The notes: a model not told the origin generated them from the letters alone. A DNA stretch of 64,000 nt from Thermomonas sp. (GCF_029945965.1 NZ_JAQSDO010000020.1:435446-499445); one strand, 5' to 3'. Positions 1 to 8,764 are shown, numbered from the stretch's first letter. A program made the numbers and translations.

Positions 1-707
1 GCAAGATGGCGATTGCGTTGCATGACCTCGGCGAGCGGGTCAATGCCTTCATCACCCGCGAGCGCGACTTTACCCGTGATGCCAGCCATGAGCTGCGCAC
101 GCCTTTGACCGTGATCCGGGTCGCCAGCGACCTGATCAGTCATGACGATGGCCTGTCGGAACTCTCGCGACGCTCGCTGGCCCGTATCCAGGGCGCGAAT
201 GAGGCGATGGAATCGATCATGGATGCGCTGCTGCTGCTGGCGCGCGACCAGGAAGTAGCGCTGGGGAAAGAGGATTTCGCAGTGCGCGACGTGGTCGATG
301 CCGAGGTCGAGCGCATCCGGCCGCTGCTTGAAGGCAAGGATGTGCGACTGGATCTGGCGATCGAGGCGGAACCCAAACTGCATGCACCTCCGCGCGTGCT
401 GGGCGTGATCTTGCGCAACCTGCTGGGTAATGCGGTGCGTTTCACCGACTCCGGCCGCATCCATATACGTCTGCTGGCAGACCGGATTGAAGTGGAAGAC
501 ACCGGCATCGGCATGGACGCGGCAACCTTGGCGCGTGCATTCGAGCCGTTCTATCGGATTGATGTCGCGGCAACAGGTGCCGGGCTGGGGCTGTCGATCG
601 CACAACGGCTGGGCGACCGCTGTGGTTGGCCATTGCAGCTGACCAGCACGCCGGACCAGGGCACTCGTGCAACCATTCTGTTCGGGGCTGGCATCCCGGT
701 CGATTGA
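1..707 (+). CDS. Two-component sensor histidine kinase, C-terminal part
   Basis: This is the catalytic end of a membrane sensor kinase; the frame is open to the window edge, so the N-terminal sensor and membrane part lies upstream. The H-box (DASHELRTPLT) carries the phosphoacceptor His, followed by a HisKA dimerisation helix. The ATPase domain shows an N-box (LRNLLGNAVRFT), a G1 box (VEDTGIGMD) and a G2 box (GAGLGLSIA). It would autophosphorylate and pass phosphate to a response regulator not seen here, probably further upstream. The MacAB-like efflux genes start 87 bases downstream in the same direction, which suggests, but does not prove, that this pair controls the pump. Confidence 0.9.
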   Translation, partial: KMAIALHDLGERVNAFITRERDFTRDASHELRTPLTVIRVASDLISHDDGLSELSRRSLARIQGANEAMESIMDALLLLARDQEVALGKEDFAVRDVVDAEVERIRPLLEGKDVRLDLAIEAEPKLHAPPRVLGVILRNLLGNAVRFTDSGRIHIRLLADRIEVEDTGIGMDAATLARAFEPFYRIDVAATGAGLGLSIAQRLGDRCGWPLQLTSTPDQGTRATILFGAGIPVD

Positions 708-794
708 CGCAGGTTCTTCAGCTGATCCTCGGCCAGGGTGTCAACCAGATTCGCACCTGTACGTTCACCCTGTTTTCCCGGGCACCCCACACGC

Positions 795-2369
795 ATGAGC
801 AAGGCAACGCGTCGTTCCACTTTTCCTTCGCGCAAGATTGCCCTGCGCAAGATCAGCATTATTGTCATCGTCGTTGCCGTGCTTGGACTTAGTTGGTACA
901 TCTGGAACCAGCGCAAGGCCAATGCTGCTGATGGCAGCTATCGGACCGAAACCGTGCAGCGCGGCGATATCCGCGTGGCGATTTCGGCAACAGGTACGCT
1001 CAGCGCGATTTCCACCATTACGGTTGGTAGCCAGATTTCCGGCTTGGTCACCGATGTGCTGGTGGATTTCAACTCGCCGGTGAAGAAGGGCGAGATCCTG
1101 GCGAAGATCGACCCCAGCACCTACCAGGCGCAGATCGAGCAGGGTTCGGCGCAGATTGCCAGCGCCCAGGCGCAACTGCGGCAAGCGCAGGCATCGTTGC
1201 GCAATGCGGCCCTGGACTACCAGCGCAAGAACGACCTCGGTGGCCAGCAGCTGGTCGCGAAGAGCGACGTGGATCTTTCCCGCTCCGCGCTGGAACAGGC
1301 CCAAGCGCAGGTCGCTTCGGCACAGGCGCAGATCCGCCAGCAGACCGCATCGACCCAGACGACCCGGGTCAACCTGGAGCGCACCGTCATCCGCTCGCCA
1401 GTGGAGGGCGTGGTGCTGACCCGCAAGATCGAACCCGGCCAGACCGTGGCCGCCAGCTTGCAGGCGCCCGAGCTGTTCACCATCGCCGAAGACCTGGCCA
1501 AGATGAAAATCGAGCTGGCCGTGGATGAATCCGACATCGGCCAGGTCAAGGTCGGGCAAACGGTGAGTTTCGGCGCCGACGCCTTCCCGGACCGCAAGTT
1601 CAGCGGCGTGGTGGAACAGGTGCGGCTGGCGGCGACCACCACGAACAACGTCGTGACTTATCCCGTGGTGGTGACCGTGGACAACAGCGACGGCACCCTG
1701 TTGCCGGGGCTGACTGTGAATGCCGAGATCGAGGTCAGCAAGCTCAGCAACGTCCTCACCCTCGGCAATGCTGCCCTGCGCTTCAAGCCCGCCGATGGTT
1801 CGCCATTGGCGGACTTGCAGGCTGCCGGCCAAGGCGCTGGGCAAGGCGCGGGTCAATCGGGTAGCGCGGGCATGGCTGAAGATCTCAAGAGTCTCGCCTC
1901 CACGTTGCAGTTGAAACCGGAACAGCAGGCGGCGTTCGATGCGGCGCTGGAACTGATGCAGCAGCGCCAGGCCGAGCGCACGGCGAAGGCGTCTGGCGGG
2001 GCGGGAGCGCAACAAGGCGGCAGCCGCCTGTTCGGGGGCGGTCCGCCGCGCTCGGGTGGCAGGCAGGGTGGTGGCGATGCCAGCATGCAGGCGCAGATGC
2101 GCGCGCGCATTCGCGACCGCTTCAACCAGCAGTTTGCCGACTTCCGCGTGACCCTGGATGACCAGCAGCGTGGTCTATGGGGTGCGGCGCTGGAAGCACA
2201 GCTCAACGCCAAGCGGGTCACCATCTACACGCTGGTGAATGGCAAGGCGCAGGTCGCCTTGGCGCGGCTTGGCGCCAGTGACGGCAGCAAGACCGAGGTG
2301 TCGGGTCGCACGATCAAGGAAGGCGACCTGGTCATTTCAGGCGAGCGCTCGGCTTCGGAGAGCAAGTGA
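795..2369 (+). CDS. MacA-like periplasmic adaptor of an ABC efflux pump
   Basis: Membrane-fusion (HlyD/MacA family) adaptor of 524 residues that would link the inner-membrane MacB-like transporter to an outer-membrane TolC-type channel. One N-terminal membrane anchor (about residues 18-32) precedes the barrel-sandwich lipoyl halves and an Ala/Gln-rich coiled-coil hairpin (about 105-200). The ATG at 795 was preferred to a GTG at 738 because it starts directly before the basic stretch and anchor. Unusual for the family is a stretch at about residues 335-470: Gly/Gln-rich linkers flank two helical segments with LKPEQQ and LDDQQ motifs. The stop overlaps the next start by one base (TGATG), so the three pump genes are one operon. 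Confidence 0.88.
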   Translation: MSKATRRSTFPSRKIALRKISIIVIVVAVLGLSWYIWNQRKANAADGSYRTETVQRGDIRVAISATGTLSAISTITVGSQISGLVTDVLVDFNSPVKKGEILAKIDPSTYQAQIEQGSAQIASAQAQLRQAQASLRNAALDYQRKNDLGGQQLVAKSDVDLSRSALEQAQAQVASAQAQIRQQTASTQTTRVNLERTVIRSPVEGVVLTRKIEPGQTVAASLQAPELFTIAEDLAKMKIELAVDESDIGQVKVGQTVSFGADAFPDRKFSGVVEQVRLAATTTNNVVTYPVVVTVDNSDGTLLPGLTVNAEIEVSKLSNVLTLGNAALRFKPADGSPLADLQAAGQGAGQGAGQSGSAGMAEDLKSLASTLQLKPEQQAAFDAALELMQQRQAERTAKASGGAGAQQGGSRLFGGGPPRSGGRQGGGDASMQAQMRARIRDRFNQQFADFRVTLDDQQRGLWGAALEAQLNAKRVTIYTLVNGKAQVALARLGASDGSKTEVSGRTIKEGDLVISGERSASESK

Positions 2370-3091
2370 TGCCGGCAACTGGTCCGGCGCCCGCGGATGT
2401 CCCGGTCATTCGCACCACGAGCCTCGGCAAGGTCTATTCCGCCGGCACCCAGGCGGAAGTCGTCGCGCTCAGGGGCGTGGACCTGACCATCGGCCGTGGC
2501 GAGTTCGTGGCGATCATGGGGCCGTCGGGTTCCGGCAAATCCACGTTGATGAACCTGATTGGCTGCCTGGACACGCCCACCGCGGGGTCGTACTTCTGCG
2601 ATGGCGTGGATGTGTCCACCCTCGATGCCGAAGAACTTGCAGCCCTGCGCCGCGACAAGATCGGCTTCGTGTTCCAGGGCTTCCATTTGCTGCCGCGAAT
2701 GGATGCCACCGACAACGTCGCAATGCCGCTGGGTTACGCACGGATTCCCCATCACGAGCGCCGTGAACGTGCCCGCGCCGCGTTGGCGTCGGTTGGTCTG
2801 GCCGATCGCGCCGGGCATCGGCCGAACGAGTTGTCGGGTGGCCAGCAGCAACGCGTGGCGATCGCTCGCGCTTTGGTCAACAGCCCGCCGATCCTGCTGG
2901 CGGATGAACCCACCGGCGCGCTCGACAGCAAGACCGGCGAGGAGATCCTGGCGTTGTTCAAGCAGCTTCGCGACGATGGCCATACGGTAATCCTGATCAC
3001 CCATGACGCACACGTCGCCGATCATGCCGACCGCACCTATGTGATGCATGACGGCGAATTACGCGAACAAACCGAGGCGGAGGCCGTATGA
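2369..3091 (+). CDS. MacB-like ABC transporter ATP-binding protein
   Basis: ATPase subunit (240 residues) of the LolD/MacB family, cytoplasmic, powering the adjacent permease. Visible motifs are Walker A (GPSGSGKST), the Q-loop (FVFQGFHLLPR), the signature (LSGGQQQR), Walker B with catalytic Glu (ILLADEPTG) and the H-loop (ITHDAHV). The ATG overlaps the adaptor stop by one base; a GTG three bases earlier is in frame but would overlap more. In E. coli MacB the ATPase and permease are one chain; here they are two proteins whose genes overlap by four bases (ATGA). Substrate cannot be told from sequence. Confidence 0.93.
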   Translation: MPATGPAPADVPVIRTTSLGKVYSAGTQAEVVALRGVDLTIGRGEFVAIMGPSGSGKSTLMNLIGCLDTPTAGSYFCDGVDVSTLDAEELAALRRDKIGFVFQGFHLLPRMDATDNVAMPLGYARIPHHERRERARAALASVGLADRAGHRPNELSGGQQQRVAIARALVNSPPILLADEPTGALDSKTGEEILALFKQLRDDGHTVILITHDAHVADHADRTYVMHDGELREQTEAEAV

Positions 3092-4323
3092 GTTTCCTGG
3101 ACATCCTGCGCACGGCATTGTTTGCACTGCGCGGCAACTGGATGCGCAGCGCGCTGACCTCGCTCGGCGTGATCATCGGCATTGCGGCGGTCATCGTGAT
3201 GGTGTCGATCGGCCAGGGCACCCAGGCCGAGATCGACAAGATGGTGTCCGGGCTCGGCTCGCAGCGGCTGGACATTGGCAGTTCCGGTGGAAATGGGCCA
3301 GGCGGCGCGCGTAGCGCACAAGGTAGCCGCTGGAGCCTGGACGAAGGCGATGTGGAGGCGATCCGCAACGAAGTGCCCGAAGCGCAATACGCAGCGGGCT
3401 TGCTGCGTGGTGGCACCCAGGTCGTGTTTGCCGAGAACAATGCCTCCACCCAGTGGCAGGGCGTGCAAGCGGACTGGTTCGCCATCAACGACTGGAAGAT
3501 CGCGCAAGGCGATCTGTTCCAGGCCAGCGACTACGGCGGTAGCACCAAGCCGGTGATCCTCGGCGAAACCGTGCGCAAGACCCTGTTCGGCGATGACGAT
3601 GGCATCGGCCAGACCGTGCGCCTCGGCCGGGTGCCGTTCACCGTGGTCGGCGTGCTGGTCTCCAAAGGCCAAGGGGGCTTCGGGCAGGACCAGGACGACA
3701 TGGTGGTGGTGCCGTTGGAGGCTGCACGTCGCCGGCTGTCGAATTCACAGTCAATGCCGCCCGGTGCAGTGCAGCAGATCTCGGTGGGCGTGGATGACGC
3801 CAGGAACCTGACCAGCGCGCAGAGCGAGATCGAAGGCCTGTTGCGGCAGCGCCACAAGATCGATCCGGGCGCGGAGGACGACTTCGCCGTTCGCAATATC
3901 AGCCAGATCGTGGCGACGCGCACGGCCACCACCAACCTGATGTCCAAGCTGTTGGGTGCAGTGGCAGGGATCTGCCTGATCATCGGTGGCATCGGCATCA
4001 TGAACATCATGCTGGTCTCGGTGACCGAGCGCATTCGCGAGATTGGATTGCGCATGGCAGTCGGGGCAGGTCCAAAAGACGTGCGTCGCCAGTTCCTGGC
4101 TGAAGCGATGCTGATCTCGCTGATCGGCGGCGTGATCGGGATTGCCATCGGCGTGATCGGGGCGCTGATTGTCGGCAAACTCGGTGATCTTCCGGTCGAA
4201 TTGAACGCGCAAGTGGTGATGCTGGCGGCGGCGTTCTCGATCGCGACTGGCCTGTTCTTTGGTTACTACCCGGCGCGAAAGGCCTCCATGCTGGATCCGA
4301 TCGAGGCGCTTCGTCAGCAATAG
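3088..4323 (+). CDS. MacB-like ABC transporter permease
   Basis: Inner-membrane permease of 411 residues with the MacB/FtsX layout: an N-terminal membrane helix (about 20-42, LGVIIGIAAVIVMVSIGQGT), a large periplasmic MacB_PCD domain (about 45-275) and three C-terminal helices (about 285-395). The conserved cytoplasmic coupling segment (TERIREIGLRMAVGA) sits between the helices, as in characterised MacB proteins. It works with the preceding ATPase and adaptor as a tripartite exporter of peptides, macrolide-like compounds or lipids; the actual substrate is unknown. The start overlaps the ATPase stop by four bases. Confidence 0.92.
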   Translation: MSFLDILRTALFALRGNWMRSALTSLGVIIGIAAVIVMVSIGQGTQAEIDKMVSGLGSQRLDIGSSGGNGPGGARSAQGSRWSLDEGDVEAIRNEVPEAQYAAGLLRGGTQVVFAENNASTQWQGVQADWFAINDWKIAQGDLFQASDYGGSTKPVILGETVRKTLFGDDDGIGQTVRLGRVPFTVVGVLVSKGQGGFGQDQDDMVVVPLEAARRRLSNSQSMPPGAVQQISVGVDDARNLTSAQSEIEGLLRQRHKIDPGAEDDFAVRNISQIVATRTATTNLMSKLLGAVAGICLIIGGIGIMNIMLVSVTERIREIGLRMAVGAGPKDVRRQFLAEAMLISLIGGVIGIAIGVIGALIVGKLGDLPVELNAQVVMLAAAFSIATGLFFGYYPARKASMLDPIEALRQQ

Positions 4324-4459
4324 GCTTGCGGGCGCAGGTAAGGACCATGTGGCAAAATCGGTGGGTCAGTAGTGTTATCGAACCGATCCCACCGGAACTG
4401 CCACACCCTCATGCCAAAAATCCACCGTCGCACGCTTGCCATCACCTGCGTCCCCGTGC

Positions 4460-4846
4460 ATGGCTGACCAATACGGCCACCTGCCTCGCAGCCCTGCGCG
4501 CATCATGCTGGCGACCAAGTGGTCCTTGCAGGGCCTGCGCGCGGCGTGGCTGCATGAATCCAGTTTCCGGCTGGAAGTCGTGCTGTTCCTGGTCATCGGT
4601 CCGCTGGGCTGGTACTTCGGCCAGACCGGTGTCGAGCGTGCGCTGCTGATCGGCAGTTGCCTGCTGGTATTGAGTATCGAACTGCTGAATTCGGCGATCG
4701 AGGCGGTGATCGAACGCTACGGCGCCGAGCAGCACGAGCTTGCCGGGCGCGCCAAGGACATGGGCTCGGCGGCGGTGTTCGTGCTGATGATGAACGTGAT
4801 CCTGGTATGGGCGCTGATCGTAGGCCCGCGCCTGTTGCCACACTGA
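4460..4846 (+). CDS. dgkA: Diacylglycerol kinase
   Basis: Small integral membrane kinase (128 residues; E. coli DgkA is 122) that phosphorylates diacylglycerol to phosphatidate, recycling the lipid left by membrane-derived glucan synthesis. Three membrane segments are visible. The family signature ELLNSAIEAVIERYG holds the catalytic Glu and Asn residues, and ELAGRAKDMGSAAV matches the second conserved block. The ATG at 4460 was chosen over 4436 because the family starts close to the first amphipathic helix. The gene stands 16 bases before a TerC-family gene in the same direction. Confidence 0.93.
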   Translation: MADQYGHLPRSPARIMLATKWSLQGLRAAWLHESSFRLEVVLFLVIGPLGWYFGQTGVERALLIGSCLLVLSIELLNSAIEAVIERYGAEQHELAGRAKDMGSAAVFVLMMNVILVWALIVGPRLLPH

Positions 4847-4861
4847 CGAGACCCGTACGCG

Positions 4862-5596
4862 ATGATGGAATTGCTGACCGATCCGCAGGCGTGGATCACC
4901 CTGTTGACCCTGAGCGCGATCGAGATCGTGTTGGGCATCGACAACCTCGTGTTTATCTCGATCGCGGTAAGCAAGTTGCCGCACGCGACCCGTGAACGTG
5001 CGCGCCGCTTCGGTATCGCAGTCGCCTGCATCACTCGCATCGCCCTGCTGCTGACTCTGGCCTGGCTGGCCGGGTTGACCGACGCCCTGTTCACCCTGTT
5101 CGGCAGGGGGATCTCCATGCGCGACCTGGTGTTGATCATCGGCGGCGTGTTCCTGCTGGTGAAGGGCAGCATGGAAATTCGCGACCTGGTGGTAGGCGAG
5201 CCGGACGAGGAAGACGTCAGTACCAAGCCGATGAACTCATTCTGGATGGTGATCGCCCAGATCGCGGTGATCGATATCGTGTTCTCGCTGGATTCGGTGA
5301 TTGCCGCGGTCGGCATAGCCAACCAGAAGATCATCATGGTGATGGCAATCTTGCTTGCGGTCGGGGTCATGCTGCTGGCGTCCGGCCCGCTGGGACGTTT
5401 CATCGACCGAAATCCCACCATCAAGATGCTGGCGTTGGCGTTCATCGTGCTGGTCGGTATCTTCCTGGTGCTGGAAGGCTTCGGGCTGCAGGTGCCCAAG
5501 GGCTACATCTATGTCGCGATGGCGTTCTCGGCGCTGGTGGAGTGCTTCAACCTGTGGGCCAAGCGCAACGCCCGCCTGCGCGGCATGCCCGAATAA
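4862..5596 (+). CDS. TerC family integral membrane protein
   Basis: Membrane protein of 244 residues with about seven hydrophobic segments. The hallmark acidic motifs of the TerC family are present: EIVLGIDNLVF in the first helix and DIVFSLDSVIAAVG in the middle. Relatives (Alx, YoaE, MeeF/MeeY) have been linked to manganese export and metalation of secreted enzymes; whether this one does the same is inference. Two consecutive ATG codons (4862, 4865) can serve as start. It follows dgkA closely and is probably cotranscribed with it. Confidence 0.9.
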   Translation: MMELLTDPQAWITLLTLSAIEIVLGIDNLVFISIAVSKLPHATRERARRFGIAVACITRIALLLTLAWLAGLTDALFTLFGRGISMRDLVLIIGGVFLLVKGSMEIRDLVVGEPDEEDVSTKPMNSFWMVIAQIAVIDIVFSLDSVIAAVGIANQKIIMVMAILLAVGVMLLASGPLGRFIDRNPTIKMLALAFIVLVGIFLVLEGFGLQVPKGYIYVAMAFSALVECFNLWAKRNARLRGMPE

Positions 5597-5683
5597 ACCG
5601 TGGCGATGAGACGTTCACAGCCATGATGCTGCAATGATGCAATCCGGACCCGAGGCCGGCACATAACCTGAGGAGCGAAGACC

Positions 5684-6286
5684 ATGCGTATCGTCCTGCT
5701 GCTGTTGCTGACCATGCTGCTATCCGGATGCGGATACAACCGGATCCAGCAAAAGGACGAGGCAGTCAAGGCCGGCTGGTCAGAGGTGCTCAATCAGTAC
5801 AAGCGGCGTGCCGACCTGATTCCGAATCTGGTGAGTACGGTCAAGGGTTATGCCGCGCACGAAGCTCAGGTGCTCACCGCGGTGACCGAAGCGCGGGCCA
5901 AAGTCAGCCAGATCAATGTGAATGCGGATGATGCGGCATCGCTGGCCAGCTACCAGGCAGCGCAAGGCGACTTGTCGCAGGCGCTGGGTCGTTTGCTGAT
6001 GGTGACCGAGAACTATCCGGACCTGAAAGCGGATGCATCGTTCCTCAATCTCCAGACCCAGCTGGAAGGCACCGAGAACCGCGTCACGGTGGCGCGCGGC
6101 CGTTACATCACGCTGGTGCAGGACTACAACACGTATATCCGGTCGTTCCCGCAAAATCTCGTCGCGAAGATATTTGGCTACAAGTCCAAGCCCAACTTCA
6201 CCGTTGAAAACGAGGCGCAAATCCAGAACGCCCCGAACGTCGATTTCAGCGCGCCTGCTGCATCCCCGCCAGCACCAGCCAGTTGA
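5684..6286 (+). CDS. LemA family lipoprotein
   Basis: LemA-family protein of 200 residues: a short N-terminal hydrophobic segment ending in a lipobox (LLSGC, modified Cys about residue 16), then an all-helical domain with the typical EAVKAGWSEVLNQYKRRADL block and a YNTYIRSFP motif near the end. The membrane-tethered helical bundle would face the periplasm. LemA genes are commonly followed by TPM-domain genes, as here (32 bases to the next start). The biochemical role of the family is unknown. A clear ribosome-binding site (GAGGAG) lies about 8 bases before the ATG. Confidence 0.92.
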   Translation: MRIVLLLLLTMLLSGCGYNRIQQKDEAVKAGWSEVLNQYKRRADLIPNLVSTVKGYAAHEAQVLTAVTEARAKVSQINVNADDAASLASYQAAQGDLSQALGRLLMVTENYPDLKADASFLNLQTQLEGTENRVTVARGRYITLVQDYNTYIRSFPQNLVAKIFGYKSKPNFTVENEAQIQNAPNVDFSAPAASPPAPAS

Positions 6287-6317
6287 TCGAACGGTGGCAA
6301 TGAGAGGGTAGGTCGCC

Positions 6318-7196
6318 ATGTCGCGAATAGTGCTGGTCCTGCTATTGCTGTTCCTGCCATGTTTGGCGGGTGCGCAGCAGGCGATGATCCCGGTATTCAA
6401 CTCGCCGGTGGTAGACACCACCGGAACTCTGGATGCTGCTTCGAAACAACAGCTTGAGCAGCAGGCGCTGGACCTGCAGCAACGCAAGGGCAGCCAACTG
6501 CAGGTGTTGATGGTGCCAACCACAGCGCCGGAGACCATCGAGCAATACGCGGTGCGTGCGTTCGAGCAATTCAAGCTTGGTCGCAAGGGCACGGACGACG
6601 GTGTGTTGCTGGTGGTCGCCAAGGATGATCGCAAGGTTCGGATCGAGGTCGGCTATGGACTGGAAGGCGCGATCCCCGACATCACCGCGGGCCGTGTGAT
6701 CCAGGAATACCTGGTACCGAAGTTTCGCCAGGGCGACTACGCGGGCGCGATCGAGGACGCCACTGCGCAACTGGTCAGGTTGATCGATGGCGAGCCATTG
6801 CCCGAGCCTGTCGCCGACAACCCGACCGGGCCCGACCGCGGTGGTAATTGGTTGTTCGCGCTGTTTGCGGCCTTGATCGTCGGGCAGATTACGCGCGGAT
6901 TCTTCAGCAGGATGCCGGGCGGCGTGCGTGCGTTGTTCGGAGCCGGGGCCAGCGGTGGCATCGCGTGGTTGCTGTCGTCGGCGATGCTGGTCGGTGGGAT
7001 CGGCGCGGTGATCGGTTTCATCATCAGCGTCAGTGCGGGTGGCGGTGGACGTTTTGCACGCCACAGTAATTGGGGCGGTTTTGGCGGCGGCGGTTTCGGT
7101 GGCGGCGGATTCGGCGGCAGTGGCGGCGGCGCGGGTGGTGGCTGGTCTGGTGGCGGCGGTATGTCCGGGGGCGGCGGCGCCTCGGGGAGCTGGTGA
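6318..7196 (+). CDS. TPM domain (YgcG-like) membrane protein with glycine-rich tail
   Basis: 292 residues: signal peptide (about 1-20), a TPM domain (about 25-150; VDTTGTLDAASKQQLEQQ through GDYAGAIEDATAQLV), two hydrophobic segments (about 175-245), and a C-terminal tail built almost only of Gly with Phe, Trp and Ser. The TPM fold is placed in the periplasm. Plant and bacterial relatives serve photosystem repair or have weak phosphatase activity, but the role of YgcG-type proteins is not settled. The stop overlaps the next start (TGATG), tying it to a second TPM protein; LemA lies just upstream. Confidence 0.9.
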   Translation: MSRIVLVLLLLFLPCLAGAQQAMIPVFNSPVVDTTGTLDAASKQQLEQQALDLQQRKGSQLQVLMVPTTAPETIEQYAVRAFEQFKLGRKGTDDGVLLVVAKDDRKVRIEVGYGLEGAIPDITAGRVIQEYLVPKFRQGDYAGAIEDATAQLVRLIDGEPLPEPVADNPTGPDRGGNWLFALFAALIVGQITRGFFSRMPGGVRALFGAGASGGIAWLLSSAMLVGGIGAVIGFIISVSAGGGGRFARHSNWGGFGGGGFGGGGFGGSGGGAGGGWSGGGGMSGGGGASGSW

Positions 7197-7699
7197 TGGC
7201 CGCCACGCTGACCCGGCTGCTGCGACACTTATGCCAGACCGACGCGCGCACTCGTTTTCCCGCTGCGGACATGGACCGGATTGCCGCCGCGATAGGGGAA
7301 GGTGAGCGCCGGCATCGTGGTGAAATCTGCTTCGCGGTGGAATCCACGCTGCCGTGGTGGGAGGTGTTGCGCGGAATTCAGGCGCGAGCCAAGGCGGAGC
7401 ACGCCTTCGGTCGCCTGCGTGTGTGGGATACCGCAGCCAACAATGGTGTGCTGGTTTACCTGTTGCTGGCCGATCACCACATCGAGATCGTGGCTGATCG
7501 CGGCCTGTCCGGTCTGGTCAGCGATGCGCAATGGCAGGGCGTCTGCCAGTTGCTGGAAGAGCGACTGCGCAATGGCGACCACGCCGATGCCGTGATCGCG
7601 GCGATCAGCGGGGTCAGCGATTTGCTCGCCCAGCATTACCCGCCACTTGCCGGTACCGTCGATGAGGATGAACTACCGGATCGCCCGGTGTTCCTGTAG
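7196..7699 (+). CDS. Second TPM domain protein of the LemA cluster
   Basis: 167-residue soluble TPM-domain protein with no signal peptide and no hydrophobic segment. An N-terminal stretch (AATLTRLLRHLCQ) is followed by the TPM core (GEICFAVESTLPW, GVLVYLLLADHHIEIVADRGL, ISGVSDLLAQHYPP). It begins on the overlapping TGATG at the end of the first TPM gene, so an in-frame start further upstream would sit inside the coding Gly tail and is unlikely. This pairing of a membrane-bound and a soluble TPM protein behind LemA is common in Proteobacteria; function unknown. Its TAG stop lies within a GTAG-type REP hairpin. Confidence 0.88.
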   Translation: MAATLTRLLRHLCQTDARTRFPAADMDRIAAAIGEGERRHRGEICFAVESTLPWWEVLRGIQARAKAEHAFGRLRVWDTAANNGVLVYLLLADHHIEIVADRGLSGLVSDAQWQGVCQLLEERLRNGDHADAVIAAISGVSDLLAQHYPPLAGTVDEDELPDRPVFL

Positions 7700-7720
7700 A
7701 CGGGTCAAGACCCGCCCTAC
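7696..7720. repeat. GTAG-type REP hairpin after the TPM gene
   Basis: A short imperfect palindrome that begins GTAG and ends CTAC, with a CGGGTC/GACCCG stem and AA loop. The TAG stop of the preceding gene is the TAG of the element. A second element with the same ends and the same trailing ACAATAG is found at 32147-32207. This matches the description of GTAG-starting REPs of Stenotrophomonas and relatives. It may also act as a weak transcription stop, though no T-run follows. Confidence 0.75.
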
Positions 7721-7754
7721 AATAGCCGCCTGATCATAAGGAACACCGGTACGC

Positions 7755-8690
7755 ATGCCCATCCTGCACCAGATCAATCCGATCGCCCTTGACCTGGGCA
7801 CCTGGACCCTGCCGATCCTTGGCAGCGTGCATCCGCAAGTCCATTGGTACGGACTGATGTACCTGCTGGGCTTCGGCGTGGCGTGGTGGCTGGGGCGACG
7901 GCGGGTGCGCATGGGGCGGTTGCCGGGCGTGGACGAAAATGGTTTTGGCGACCTGATGTTCTACGCCATGCTCGGCGTGGTGCTGGGCGGCCGCTTCGGC
8001 TACATACTTTTCTACAACTTCGGCGATTTCCTCAAGGATCCGCTGATGCTGTTCAAGGTCTGGGAAGGCGGCATGAGCTTCCATGGCGGCCTGCTCGGGG
8101 TAATGGCGGCGATCGGCTGGTGGGCGCGCAGGCATCGCCTGCATTATTTCGACGTGGTCGATTTCATTGCGCCGCTGGTGCCGGCCGGGCTGGGATTTGG
8201 CCGTATCGGCAACTACATCGGTGGCGAGTTGTGGGGCAAGCCGACGCAAGGCACCGCATTCGAAAGCTGGGGCGTGGTGTTCCCGCGCTCGCTGCCAGAG
8301 CCGTTCGCGTCGATGAATGCTGCGACCCTGCGCGCGCAGTTCGATGCCGGCATCCTCGACAGCTTCGCCCGCCACCCGTCGCAGCTTTACCAGGCCACGC
8401 TGGAAGGCTTGGTCCTGTTCTGCGTGCTGGTCTGGTATTCACGTAAACCGCGTCCACGCTATGCCGTTTCAGGCCTGTTCGCGCTGCTGTACGGCGTATT
8501 CCGTTTCGCGGTGGAATTCGTGCGCGAACCTGACCAGCAACTTGGCTACCTGGCCTTCGGCTGGTTGACCATGGGCCAGGTGCTGAGCGCGCCGCTGATC
8601 CTGCTGGGCCTGTTCTGGCTATGGAAGTCGCATAGCTCGCCAACCCTGCAACCCGTGCCAATCCCCGTGGATGAGGATGCGGCGCGATGA
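7755..8690 (+). CDS. lgt: Prolipoprotein diacylglyceryl transferase
   Basis: Inner-membrane enzyme (311 residues) that moves diacylglycerol from phosphatidylglycerol onto the lipobox Cys of prolipoproteins, the first step of lipoprotein maturation. The Lgt signature [13 protein letters not shown] (about 155-167) is present, as are the conserved HGGLLG segment and seven hydrophobic segments, with the essential-His region [11 protein letters not shown] near the N-terminus. It is the expected first gene of an lgt-thyA-folA cluster. Its TGA overlaps the first ATG of the repeat chain at 8687. Confidence 0.97.
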   Translation: MPILHQINPIALDLGTWTLPILGSVHPQVHWYGLMYLLGFGVAWWLGRRRVRMGRLPGVDENGFGDLMFYAMLGVVLGGRFGYILFYNFGDFLKDPLMLFKVWEGGMSFHGGLLGVMAAIGWWARRHRLHYFDVVDFIAPLVPAGLGFGRIGNYIGGELWGKPTQGTAFESWGVVFPRSLPEPFASMNAATLRAQFDAGILDSFARHPSQLYQATLEGLVLFCVLVWYSRKPRPRYAVSGLFALLYGVFRFAVEFVREPDQQLGYLAFGWLTMGQVLSAPLILLGLFWLWKSHSSPTLQPVPIPVDEDAAR

Positions 8691-8764
8691 AGCCACTTGC
8701 CGGAGGCAAGAAATGAAGCCCCTTGCCGGAGGCAAGAAATGAAGCCCCTTGCCGGAGGCAAGAA
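8687..8764 (+). repeat. Three tandem 26-bp repeats encoding overlapping 9-residue mini-ORFs before thyA
   Basis: Three head-to-tail copies of a 26-base unit starting at 8687, 8713 and 8739; copy 1 differs from the others by one base (8695). Each unit contains a CTTGCC-GGA-GGCAAG hairpin whose loop and 3' arm include the Shine-Dalgarno GGAGG, six bases before an ATG. Each unit also reads as a mini-[12 protein letters not shown]. Each TGA stop overlaps the next ATG: lgt stop with mini-ORF 1, then 2, then 3, then the thyA ATG at 8765. Because 26 is not a multiple of 3, the frame shifts by one at each step. Whether the peptides are made is unknown. Confidence 0.9.

Noticed and set aside
765..2015. 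416-codon open frame on the minus strand inside the adaptor gene
   Set aside because: It mirrors the coding frame of a clear family member, lacks any motif, and is rich in His/Arg/Gly as expected from antisense of GC-rich codons.
7070..7195. Alternative upstream start of the second TPM gene
   Set aside because: It would overlap the Gly-rich tail of the first TPM gene in another frame and give an Arg/Trp-rich N-terminus; the TGATG junction start fits better.
8687..8764. CRISPR-like array
   Set aside because: The three units are contiguous with no spacers; they are tandem repeats with coding overlap.
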